Assembly (NCBI GenBank): GCA_026545225.1
Contig: CM048847.1
Coordinates: forward strand, 4,774,001-4,838,000
From: Cornus controversa
Lineage: Eukaryota; Streptophyta; Magnoliopsida; Cornales; Cornaceae
Length of the DNA stretch: 64,000 bases
Direction: 5' to 3'
The notes under the pieces were generated by a model. That model was given only the letters and a program-made list of their open reading frames with translations. It had not been told where the DNA came from and made no database searches. The translations under genes and the position numbers were made by a program. Below are positions 52,801 through 64,000 of this stretch, in pieces (position 1 is the first letter of the stretch; each line of letters starts with the position of its first letter).

Positions 52801-55467
52801 CTAATTGTTTCCTTTAGATGTCCAAACGGTCGAACTTGGAACAAAATACCATACGGTTGTGATGAAGATCGGATTGACATGTTCGTCACTTCTTTTGGAT
52901 GCTTTGATGGTCTAATTTGGAAAAAAGAAACTTACGATTCTGATTATGGCACGACTTCTCAAGGAATGGGTTTTTGAGTCAGAACAACTCAAACTAAACT
53001 TGTTTAAAATCATCGATAGCTTGGGAATTGTTTCTTTTACTTATCCAGATGGTTGAAGTTGGCATAGAGCATCATACGGTTGTGATCATTCATGAGTGCA
53101 GCATGGAATTACTCTTTTCGATTCAGGACGTCCTGACGGTTGAATTTGGCATAAAGTAACGTATAATTATAAGTATGGCACGATTTCAGGTGGATTACAC
53201 TTTTTGAATCAGGACAAGTCAAACGAAACAAGTTCGAAACCGTTGTTGTCATTCTCTATTCCTCTGGACAACCAGATGGTCAATTCTAGCACAAAGCGCC
53301 ATACGGTTATCGTCATGCCTGATTATTGCAAGCAATTGTTCTTTTCGACTCAGAACAACTCAAACAAACATGGATGAAGATCGGACCGACATGCTTGTCG
53401 TTTCTTTGGGACGCTTTAATTGTTTCATTTAGAAAAAAGCAGCATACGATTAGTATTATGGCACAACTTCTCTTGGAATGCAGTTTTCGAATCAAAACAG
53501 GTCAAATGAAACAAGTTTAAAATGGTTGGTAGCCTGCTAATTGTTTCCTTTAGATGTCCAAATGGTCAAACTTGGAACAAAGCACCACACAGTTGTGATG
53601 AAGATCGGATTGACATGTTCGTCACTTCTATTGGATGCTTTGATGGTCTAATTTGAAAAAAAGAAACTTTCGATTCTGATTATGGCACGACTTCTCAAGG
53701 AATGGGCTTTTGAATCAGAACAACTCAAACTAAACTTGTTTAAAATCCTCGATAGCTTGGGAATTGTTTCTTTTACTTTTCCAGATGGTTGAAGTTGGCA
53801 TAGAGCACCATACGGTTGTGATCATTCATGAGTGCAGCAAGGAATTACTATTTTTGATTCAGGACGTCCTGATGGTTGAATTTGGCAAAAAGCAACGTAT
53901 AATTCTAAGTATGGCACGATTTCACGTGGATTGGACTTTTCGAATCAAAATAAGTCAAACGAAACAAGTTTGAAACCGTTGTTGTCATTCTCTATTTTTC
54001 TAAACATCCAGATGGTCAATTCTAGCACAAAGCGCCATAAGGTTGTCGTCATGCCTGATTATTGCAAGCAATTGTTCTTTTCGACTTAGAATAGCTCAAA
54101 CAAACATGGATGAAGATCGGATCGACATGCTCGTCGTTTCTTTGGGACGCTTTGGTGGTTTCATTTAGAAAAAAGCAGCGTACGATTAGTATTATGGCAC
54201 GACTTCTCTTGGATTGCGGTTTATGAATCAAAACAACTCAAATGAAACAAGTTTAAAATGGTTGGTAGCTTGCTAATTGTTTCCTTTAGATGTCTAAACG
54301 GTCGAACTTGGAACGAAGCACCATACGGTTGTGATGAAGATCGGATTGACTTGTTCGTCACTTCTTTTGGATGCTTTGATGGTCTAATTTGGAAAAAAGA
54401 AACTTACGATTCTGATTATGGCACGACTTCTCAAGGAATAGGTTTTTGAATCAGAACAACTCAAACTAAACTTGTTTAAAATCCTCGGTAGCTTGGGAAT
54501 TGTTTCTTTTACTTTTACAGATGGTTGAAGTTGGCATAGAGCACCATAAGGTTGTGATCATTCATTAGTGCAGCAAGGAATTACTATTTTTGATTCAGGA
54601 CGTCCTGATGGTTGAATTTGGCATAAAGCAATGTATAATTCTAAGTGTGGCACGATTTCACGTGGATTGGACTTTTTGAATCAGGACAAGTCAAACGAAA
54701 CAAGTTCGTAACCGTTGTTGTCATTCTCTATTTTTCTGAACATCCAGATGGTCAATTCTAGCACAAAGCGCCATACGGTTGTCGTCATGCCTGATTATTG
54801 CAAGCAATTGTTCTTTTCGACTCAGAACAATTCAAACAAACATGGATGAAGATCGGATCGACATGCTCGTCGTTTCTTTGAGACGCTTTGATGGTTTCAT
54901 TTAGAAAAGAGTAGCGTACGATTAGTATTATGGCACAACTTCTCTTGGAATGTGGTTTTCTAATCAAAACAACTCAAATGAAACAAGTTTAAAATGGTTG
55001 GTAGCTTGCTAATTGTTTCCGTTACATGTCCAAACGGTCGAATTTGGAACAAAGCACCATACGGTTGTGATGAAGATCGGATTGACATGTTCGTCACTTC
55101 TTTTGGATGCTTTGATGGTCTAATTTGGAAAAAAGAAACTTACGATTCTGATTATGACACGACTTCTCAAGGAATGGGGTTTTTGAGTCAGAACAACTGA
55201 AACTAAACTTGTTTAAAATCATCGATAGCTTGGGAATTGTTTCTTTTACTTATCCAGATGGTTGAAGTTGGCATAGAGCACCATATGGTTGTGATCATTC
55301 ATAAGTGCAACAAGTAATTACTCTTTTCGGATCGACATGCTCGTCGTTTCTTTGGGACGCTTTGATGGTTTCATTTAGAAAAAAGTAGCGTACGATTAGT
55401 ATTATGGCTCGACTTCTCTTGGAATGCAGTTTTCGAATCAAAACAACTTAAATGAAACAAGTTTAAA
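49893..55467 (+). repeat. 5,575 bp higher-order repeat, copy 1 (LSLSSLLLS)
   Basis: Unit starts: 49893 L, 50629 S, 51103 L, 51839 S, 52313 S (473 bp), 52786 L, 53522 L, 54258 L, 54994 S. The same nine units with the same lengths follow at 55468. Rare bases shared with copy 2 include 'gattaggattatgg', 'gattgaggacgtcc', 'aatttgaaaaaaag' and 'gggcttttgaatc'. Comparing by eye I noticed only about five differences over the whole copy. The similarity begins slightly left of 49893, around 49750-49800. Confidence 0.93.
52313..52785 (+). repeat. Recombinant S unit (473 bp)
   Basis: This S unit has the usual B/C deletion junction. Its A part, however, is of L type ('tatggcacgac', 'aatgggttttt' without the extra G, 'caactcaaaccaaac'). 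It follows directly on another S unit, making one of only two S-S pairs in the window. The other is its copy at 57888. An exchange between an L and an S unit within the shared B region would explain it. Confidence 0.8.
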
Positions 55468-58400
55468 ATGGTTGGTAGCTTGCTAATTGTTTCCTTTAGA
55501 TGTCCAAACGGTCGAACTTGGAACAAAATACCATACGGTTGTGATGAAGATCGGATTGACATGTTCGTCACTTCTTTTGGATGCTTTGATGGTCTAATTT
55601 GGAAAAAAGAAACTTACGATTCTGATTATGGCACGACTTCTCAAGGAATGGGTTTTTGAATCAGAACAACTCAAACTAAACTTGTTTAAAATCATCGATA
55701 GCTTGGGAATTGTTTCTTTTACTTGTCCAGATGGTTGAAGTTGGCATAGAGCATCATACGGTTGTGATCATTCATGAGTGCAGCATGGAATTACTCTTTT
55801 CGATTCAGGACGTCCTGATGGTTGAATTTGGCATAAAGCAATGTATAATTCTAAGTGTGGCACGATTTCACGTGGATTGGACTTTTTGAATCAGGACAAG
55901 TCAAATGAAACAAGTTCGTAACCGTTGTTGTCATTCTCTATTTTTCTGAACATCCAGATGGTCAATTCTAGCACAAAGCGCCATACGGTTGTCGTCATGC
56001 CTGATTATTGCAAGCAATTGTTCTTTTCGACTCAGAACAATTCAAACAAACATGGATGAAGATCGGATCGACATGCTCGTCGTTTCTTTGCGACGCTTTG
56101 ATGGTTTCATTTAGAAAAGAGTAGCGTACGATTAGGATTATGGCACAACTTCTCTTGGAATGTGGTTTTCTAATCAAAACAACTCAAATGAAACAAGTTT
56201 AAAATGGTTGGTAGCTTTCTAATTGTTTCCGTTACATGTCCAAACGGTCGAATTTGGAACAAAGCACCATACGGTTGTGATGAAGATCGGATTGACATGT
56301 TCGTCACTTCTTTTGGATGCTTTGATGGTCTAATTTGGAAAAAAGAAACTTACGATTCTGATTATGACACGACTTCTCAAGGAATGGGGTTTTTGAGTCA
56401 GAACAACTGAAACTAAACTTGTTTAAAATCATCGATAGCTTGGGAATTGTTTCTTTTACTTATCCAGATGGTTGAAGTTGGCATAGAGCACCATATGGTT
56501 GTGATCATTCATGAGTGCAACAAGTAATTACTCTTTTCGGATCGACATGCTCGTCGTTTCTTTGGGACGCTTTGATGGTTTCATTTAGAAAAAAGCAGCG
56601 TACGATTAGTATTATGGCTCGACTTCTCTTAGAATGCGGTTTTCGAATCAAAACAACTTAAATGAAACAAGTTTAAAATGGTTGGTAGCTTGCTAATTGT
56701 TTCCTTTAGATGTCCAAAGGGTCGAACTTGGAACAAAGCACCATACGGTTGTGATGAAGATCGGATTGACTTGTTCGTCACTTCTTTTGGATGCTTTGAT
56801 GGTCTAATTTGGAAAAAAGAAACTTACGATTCTGATTATGGCACGACTTCTCAAGGAATAGGTTTTTGAATCAGAACAACTCAAACTAAACTTGTTTAAA
56901 ATCCTCGGTAGCTTGGGAATTGTTTCTTTTACTTTTACAGATGGTTGAAGTTGGCATAGAGCACCATAAGGTTGTGATCATTCATTAGTGCAGCAAGGAA
57001 TTACTATTTTTGATTGAGGACGTCCTGATGGTTGAATTTGGCATAAAGCAATGTATAATTCTAAGTGTGGCACGATTTCACGTGGATTGGACTTTTTGAA
57101 TCAGGACAAGTCAAACGAAACAAGTTCGTAACCGTTGTTGTCATTCTCTATTTTTCTGAACATCCAGATGGTCAATTCTAGCACAAAGCGCCATACGGTT
57201 GTCGTCATGCCTGATTATTGCAAGCAATTGTTCTTTTCGACTCAGAATAATTCAAACAAACATGGATGAAGATCGGATCGACATGCTCGTCGTTTCTTTG
57301 AGACGCTTTGATGGTTTCATTTAGAAAAGAGTAGCGTACGATTAGTATTATGGCACAACTTCTCTTGGAATGTGGTTTTCTAATCAAAACAACTCAAATG
57401 AAACAAGTTTAAAATGGTTGGTAGCTTGCTAATTGTTTCCGTTACATGTCCAAACGGTCGAATTTGGAACAAAGCACCATACGGTTGTGATGAAGATCGG
57501 ATTGACATGTTCGTCACTTCTTTTGGATGCTTTGATGGTCTAATTTGGAAAAAAGAAACTTACGATTCTGATTATGACACGACTTCTCAAGGAATGGGGT
57601 TTTTGAGTCAGAACAACTGAAACTAAACTTGTTTAAAATCATCGATAGCTTGGGAATTGTTTCTTTTACTTATCCAGATGGTTGAAGTTGGCATAGAGCA
57701 CCATATGGTTGTGATCATTCATGAGTGCAACAAGTAATTACTCTTTTCGGATCGACATGCTCATCGTTTCTTTGGGACGCTTTGATGGTTTCATTTAGAA
57801 AAAAGCAGCGTACGATTAGTATTATGGCTCGACTTCTCTTGGAATGCGGTTTTCGAATCAAAACAACTTAAATAAAACAAGTTTAAAATGGTTGGTAGCT
57901 TGCTAATTGTTTCCTTTAGATGTCCAAAGGGTCGAACTTGGAACAAAGCACCATACGGTTGTGATGAAGATCGGATTGACATATTCGTCACTTCTTTTGG
58001 ATGCTTTGATGGTCTAATTTGGAAAAAAGAAACTTACGATTCTGATTATGGCACGACTTCTCAAGGAATGGGTTTTTGAATCAGAACAACTCAAACCAAA
58101 CTTGTTTAAAATCATCGATAGCTTGGGAATTGTTTCTTTTACTTATCCAGATGGTTGAAGTTGGCATAGAGCACCATACGGTTGTGATCACTCATGAGTG
58201 CAACAAGGAATTACTCTTTTCGGATCGACATGCTCGTCGTTTCTTTGGGACGCTTTGATGGTTTCATTTAGAAAAAAGCAGCGTACGATTAGTATTATGG
58301 CTCGACTTCTCTTGGAATGCGGTTTTCGAATCAAAACAACTTAAATGAAACAAGTTTAAAATGGTTGGTAGCTTACTAATTGTTTCCTTTAGATGTCCAA

Positions 58401-61042
58401 ACGGTCGAACTTGGAACAAAATACCATACGGTTGTGATGAAGATCGGATTGACATGTTCGTCACTTCTTTTGGATGCTTTGATGGTCTAATTTGGAAAAA
58501 AGAAACTTACGATTCTGATTATGGCACGACTTCTCAAGGAATGGGTTTTTGAGTCAGAACAACTCAAACTAAACTTGTTTAAAATCATCGATAGCTTGGG
58601 AATTGTTTCTTTTACTTATCCAGATGGTTGAAGTTGGCATAGAGCATCATACGGTTGTGATCATTCATGAGTGCAGCATGGAATTACTCTTTTCGATTCA
58701 GGACGTCCTGACGGTTGAATTTGGCATAAAGCAACGTATAATTATAAGTATGGCACGATTTCAGGTGGATTACACTTTTTGAATCAGGACAAGTCAAACG
58801 AAACAAGTTCGAAACCGTTGTTGTCATTCTCTATTCCTCTGGACAACCAGATGGTCAATTCTAGCACAAAGCGCCATACGGTTATCGTCATGCCTGATTA
58901 TTGCAAGCAATTGTTCTTTTCGACTCAGAACAACTCAAACAAACATGGATGAAGATCGGACCGACATGCTTGTCGTTTCTTTGGGACGCTTTAATTGTTT
59001 CATTTAGAAAAAAGCAGCATACGATTAGTATTATGGCACAACTTCTCTTGGAATGCAGTTTTCGAATCAAAACAGGTCAAATGAAACAAGTTTAAAATGG
59101 TTGGTAGCCTGCTAATTGTTTCCTTTAGATGTCCAAATGGTCAAACTTGGAACAAAGCACCACACAGTTGTGATGAAGATCGGATTGACATGTTCGTCAC
59201 TTCTATTGGATGCTTTGATGGTCTAATTTGAAAAAAAGAAACTTTCGATTCTGATTATGGCACGACTTCTCAAGGAATGGGCTTTTGAATCAGAACAACT
59301 CAAACTAAACTTGTTTAAAATCCTCGATAGCTTGGGAATTGTTTCTTTTACTTTTCCAGATGGTTGAAGTTGGCATAGAGCACCATACGGTTGTGATCAT
59401 TCATGAGTGCAGTAAGGAATTACTATTTTTGATTCAGGACGTCCTGATGGTTGAATTTGGCAAAAAGCAACGTATAATTCTAAGTATGGCACGATTTCAC
59501 GTGGATTGGACTTTTCGAATCAAAATAAGTCAAACGAAACAAGTTTGAAACCGTTGTTGTCATTCTCTATTTTTCTAAACATCTAGATGGTCAATTCTAG
59601 CACAAAGCGCCATAAGGTTGTCGTCATGCCTGATTATTGCAAGCAATTGTTCTTTTCGACTTAGAATAGCTCAAACAAACATGGATGAAGATCGGATCGA
59701 CATGCTCGTCGTTTCTTTGGGACGCTTTGGTGGTTTCATTTAGAAAAAAGCAGCGTACGATTAGTATTATGGCACGACTTCTCTTGGAATGCGGTTTATG
59801 AATCAAAACAACTCAAATGAAACAAGTTTAAAATGGTTGGTAGCTTGCTAATTGTTTCCTTTAGATGTCTAAACGGTCGAACTTGGAACGAAGCACCATA
59901 CGGTTGTGATGAAGATCGGATTGACTTGTTCGTCACTTCTTTTGGATGCTTTGATGGTCTAATTTGGAAAAAAGAAACTTACGATTCTGATTATGGCACG
60001 ACTTCTCAAGGAATAGGTTTTTGAATCAGAACAACTCAAACTAAACTTGTTTAAAATCCTCGGTAGCTTGGGAATTGTTTCTTTTACTTTTACAGATGGT
60101 TGAAGTTGGCATAGAGCACCATAAGGTTGTGATCATTCATTAGTGCAGCAAGGAATTACTATTTTTGATTCAGGACGTCCTGATGGTTGAATTTGGCATA
60201 AAGCAATGTATAATTCTAAGTGTGGCACGATTTCACGTGGATTGGACTTTTTGAATCAGGACAAGTCAAACGAAACAAGTTCGTAACCGTTGTTGTCATT
60301 CTCTATTTTTCTGAACATCCAGATGGTCAATTCTAGCACAAAGCGCCATACGGTTGTCGTCATGCCTGATTATTGCAAGCAATTGTTCTTTTCGACTCAG
60401 AACAATTCAAACAAACATGGATGAAGATCGGATCGACATGCTCGTCGTTTCTTTGAGACGCTTTGATGGTTTCATTTAGAAAAGAGTAGCGTACGATTAG
60501 TATTATGGCACAACTTCTCTTGGAATGTGGTTTTCTAATCAAAACAACTCAAATGAAACAAGTTTAAAATGGTTGGTAGCTTGCTAATTGTTTCCGTTAC
60601 ATGTCCAAACGGTCGAATTTGGAACAAAGCACCATACGGTTGTGATGAAGATCGGATTGACATGTTCGTCACTTCTTTTGGATGCTTTGATGGTCTAATT
60701 TGGAAAAAAGAAACTTACGATTCTGATTATGACACGACTTCTCAAGGAATGGGGTTTTTGAGTCAGAACAACTGAAACTAAACTTGTTTAAAATCATCGA
60801 TAGCTTGGGAATTGTTTCTTTTACTTATCCAGATGGTTGAAGTTGGCATAGAGCACCATATGGTTGTGATCATTCATGAGTGCAACAAGTAATTACTCTT
60901 TTCGGATCGACATGCTCGTCGTTTCTTTGGGACGCTTTGATGGTTTCATTTAGAAAAAAGCAGCGTACGATTAGTATTATGGCTCGACTTCTCTTGGAAT
61001 GCGGTTTTCGAATCAAAACAACTTAAATGAAACAAGTTTAAA
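55468..61042 (+). repeat. 5,575 bp higher-order repeat, copy 2 (LSLSSLLLS)
   Basis: Unit starts: 55468 L, 56204 S, 56678 L, 57414 S, 57888 S (473 bp), 58361 L, 59097 L, 59833 L, 60569 S. Differences from copy 1 that I could see include 'aaataaaacaag' near 57870, 'gcagtaagg' near 59410, 'catctagatgg' near 59580 and 'ttggaatgcgg' near 59785. The last of these matches the common form, so copy 1 changed there. Confidence 0.93.
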
Positions 61043-64000
61043 ATGGTTGGTAGCTTGCTAATTGTTTCCTTTAGATGTCCAAAGGGTCGAACTTGGAACA
61101 AAGCACCATACGGTTGTGATGAAGATCGGATTGACATATTCGTCACTTCTTTTGGATGCTTTGATGGTCTAATTTGGAAAAAAGAAACTTACGATTCTGA
61201 TTATGGCACGACTTCTCAAGGAATGGGTTTTTGAGTCAGAACAACTCAAACTAAACTTGTTTAAAATCATCGATAGCTTGGGAATTGTTTCTTTTACTTA
61301 TCCAGATGGTTGAAGTTGGCATAGAGCATCATACGGTTGTGATCATTCATGAGTGCAGCATGGAATTACTCTTTTCGATTCAGGACGTCCTGACGGTTGA
61401 ATTTGGCATAAAGCAACGTATAATTATAAGTATGGCACGATTTCAGGTGGATTAGACTTTTTGAATCAGGACAAGTCAAACGAAACAAGTTCGAAACCGT
61501 TGTTGTCATTCTCTATTCCTCTGGACAACCAGATGGTCAATTCTAGCACAAAGCGCCATACGGTTATCGTCATGCCTGATTATTGCAAGCAATTGTTCTT
61601 TTCGACTCAGAACAACTCAAACAAACATGGATGAAGATCGGACCGACATGCTTGTCGTTTCTTTGGGACGCTTTAATTGTTTCATTTAGAAAAAAGTAGC
61701 ATACGATTAGTATTATGGCACAACTTCTCTTGGAATGCAGTTTTCGAATCAAAACAGGTCAAATGAAACAAGTTTAAAATGGTTGGTAGCCTGCTAATTG
61801 TTTCCTTTAGATGTCCAAATGGTCAAACTTGGAACAAAGCACCACACAGTTGTGATGAAGATCGGATTGACATGTTCGTCACTTCTATTGGATGCTTTGA
61901 TGGTCTAATTTGGAAAAAAGAAACTTTCGATTCTGATTATGGGACGACTTCTCAAGGAATGGGCTTTTGAATCAGAACAACTCAAACTAAACTTGTTTAA
62001 AATCCTCGATAGCTTGGGAATTGTTTCTTTTACTTTTCCAGATGGTTGAAGTTGGCATAGAGCACCATACGGTTGTGATCATTCATGAGTGCAGCAAGGA
62101 ATTACTATTTTTGATTCAGGACGTCCTGATGGTTGAATTTGGCAAAAAGCAACGTATAATTCTAAGTATGGCACGATTTCACGTGGATTGGACTTTTCGA
62201 ATCAAAATAAGTCAAACGAAACAAGTTCGAAACCGTTGTTGTCATTCTCTATTTTTCTAAACATCCAGATGGTCAATTCTAGCACAAAGCGCCATAAGGT
62301 TGTCGTCATGCCTGATTATTGCAAGCAATTGTTCTTTTCGACTTAGAATAGCTCAAACAAACATGGATGAAGATCGGATCGACATGCTCGTCGTTTCTTT
62401 GGGACGCTTTGGTGGTTTCATTTAGAAAAAAGCAGCGTACGATTAGTATTATGGCACGACTTCTCTTGGAATGCGGTTTTTGAATCAAAACAACTCAAAT
62501 GAAACAAGTTTAAAATGGTTGGTAGCTTGCTAATTGTTTCCTTTAGATGTCTAAACGGTCGAACTTGGAACGAAGCACCATACGGTTGTGATGAAGATCG
62601 GATTGACTTGTTCGTCACTTCTTTTGGATGCTTTGATGGTCTAATTTGGAAAAAAGAAACTTACGATTCTGATTATGGCACGACTTCTCAAGGAATAGGT
62701 TTTTGAATCAGAACAACTCAAACTAAACTTGTTTAAAATCCTCGGTAGCTTGGGAATTGTTTCTTTTACTTTTACAGATGGTTGAAGTTGGCATAGAGCA
62801 CCATAAGGTTGTGATCATTCATTAGTGCAGCAAGGAATTACTATTTTTGATTCAGGACGTCCTGATGGTTGAATTTGGCATAAAGCAATGTATAATTCTA
62901 AGTGTGGCACGATTTCACGTGGATTGGACTTTTTGAATCAGGACAAGTCAAACGAAACAAGTTCGTAACCGTTGTTGTCATTCTCTATTTTTCTGAACAT
63001 CCAGATGGTCAATTCTAGCACAAAGCGCCATACGGTTGTCGTCATGCCTGATTATTGCAAGCAATTGTTCTTTTCGACTCAGAACAATTCAAACAAACAT
63101 GGATGAAGATCGGATCGACATGCTCGTCGTTTCTTTGAGACGCTTTGATGGTTTCATTTAGAAAAAAGTAGCGTACGATTAGTATTATGGCACAACTTCT
63201 CTTGGAATGTGGTTTTCTAATCAAAACAACTCAAATGAAACAAGTTTAAAATGGTTGGTAGCTTGCTAATTGTTTCCGTTACATGTCCAAACGGTCGAAT
63301 TTGGAACAAAGCACCATACGGTTGTGATGAAGATCGGATTGACATGTTCGTCACTTCTTTTGGATGCTTTGATGGTCTAATTTGGAAAAAAGAAACTTTC
63401 GATTCTGATTATGGCACGACTTCTCAAGGAATGGGTTTTTGAATCAGAACAACTCAAACTAAACTTGTTTAAAATCCTCGATAGCTTGGCAATTGTTTCT
63501 TTTACTTTTCCAGATGGTTGAAGTTGGCATAGAGCACCATACGGTTGTGATCATTCATGAGTGCAACAAGGAATTACTCTTTTCGGATCGACATGCTCGT
63601 CGTTTCTTTGGGACGCTTTGATGGTTTCATTTAGAAAAAAGCAGCGTACGATTAGTATTATGGCACGACTTCTCTTGGAATGCGGTTTTCGAATCAAAAC
63701 AACTTAAATGAAACAAGTTTAAAATGGTTGGTAGCTTGCTAATTGTTTCCTTTAGATGTCCAAAGGGTCGAACTTGGAACAAAGCACCATACGGTTGTGA
63801 TGAAGATCGGATTGACATATTCGTCACTTCTTTTGGATGCTTTGATGGTCTAATTTGGAAAAAAGAAACTTACGATTCTGATTATGGCACGACTTCTCAA
63901 GGAATAGGTTTTTGAATCAGAACAACTCAAACTAAACTTGTTTAAAATCCTCGGTAGCTTGGGAATTGTTTCTTTTACTTTTACAGATGGTTGAAGTTGG
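61043..64000 (+). repeat. Array block 8: rearranged partial third copy to the window end
   Basis: Unit starts: 61043 L, 61779 L, 62515 L, 63251 S (473 bp), 63724 (cut by the window end after 277 bp). These four units follow 52786-55467 at an offset of 8,257 bp. The start of 61043, however, has the bases of the S unit at 52313 ('aaagggtcgaac', 'gacatattcgtc'). The four units that should precede the LLLS part of the nonamer are therefore missing, and 61043 is a fusion of two unit types. The S unit at 63251 is also recombinant. Confidence 0.85.
63251..63723 (+). repeat. Recombinant S unit (473 bp)
   Basis: The start has the right-arm S marker 'ccgttacatgtcc'. The A and early B part is L type ('gaaactttcgattctgatta', 'aaatcctcgatagc', 'cttttccagatgg'), and the end has the S deletion junction 'ttttcggatcgacatg'. 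Its mixture differs from that of 52313, so it arose by a separate exchange. Confidence 0.75.

Larger units (their letters stand above)
47957..64000 (+). repeat. Satellite array, right arm
   Basis: The same satellite resumes after the insertion in the same orientation and runs to the window end. Most S units here carry 'ccgttacatgtcc', where left-arm S units have 'ccgttagatgtcc' or 'cctttagatgtcc', and many have 'gagtcagaac'. The right arm therefore belongs to a different homogenisation group from the left arm. No gene, tRNA or rRNA is visible. Confidence 0.96.

Noticed and set aside
1-64000. CRISPR array
   Set aside because: The repeats are long, contiguous and similar over their whole length, with no short repeat/unique spacer alternation, and the context looks eukaryotic.
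1-64000. Ribosomal DNA or 5S RNA gene cluster
   Set aside because: The 474-736 bp period is in the range of plant 5S arrays, but I see no 5S gene sequence, no pol III box pattern and no rRNA sequence in the unit.
1-64000. CENP-B box-like 17-mers in the satellite
   Set aside because: Candidate 'ttcg' sites such as 'ttttcgactcag' lack the required downstream CGGG, and no unit showed the full pattern.

Overview
This window is almost entirely one tandem satellite array and contains no gene that I can support. Every repeat unit runs head to tail in the same direction from base 1 to base 64000. The only break is one 2,650 bp insertion at 45307-47956. The organism is most probably a flowering plant. 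The inserted element has the look of a plant LTR retroelement end (TG...CA termini, a 5 bp target duplication, a G-rich 'cctagaggggg' type start), and a complex satellite of about 0.7 kb with higher-order structure is typical of plant centromeric, pericentromeric or subtelomeric heterochromatin. I do not recognise the satellite family and cannot name the species.

The satellite has two unit types. The long unit (L, 735-737 bp) is a trimer of diverged subrepeats A (about 223 bp), B (about 237 bp) and C (about 276 bp). All three share a core around 'ccatacggtt'. The short unit (S, 473-474 bp) is an L unit that lost 263 bp between B and C, with the same junction in every copy. Taking the recurring 'atggttggtag' as unit start, I count 92 complete units (66 L, 26 S), plus a partial unit at each window edge. 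One L unit is split by the insertion.

The array is a patchwork of local higher-order repeats (HORs). From 186 to 19642 it is an irregular L/S mosaic with several internal duplications. From 19643 to 26996 there are five copies of an L-L dimer of 1,470-1,471 bp. From 26997 to 30153 the L/S order of 15016-18170 is repeated about 12 kb further on. From 30154 to 40401 there are exactly three copies of a 3,416 bp pentamer (LLLLS). From 40402 to 49892 comes a less regular stretch that carries the insertion. From 49893 to 61042 there are two near-identical copies of a 5,575 bp nonamer (LSLSSLLLS), followed by a rearranged partial third copy to the window end.

Nothing here works together as genes. 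The many recurring 60-100 codon ORFs on both strands are by-products of the repeat and are not annotated. The interest lies in how the array evolved: a single ancestral deletion creating the S unit, repeated unequal exchange producing three unrelated HOR formats within 35 kb, recombinant S units, and a retroelement-type insertion that can be removed on paper to restore an exact 736 bp monomer. I found no new protein-coding or RNA system.
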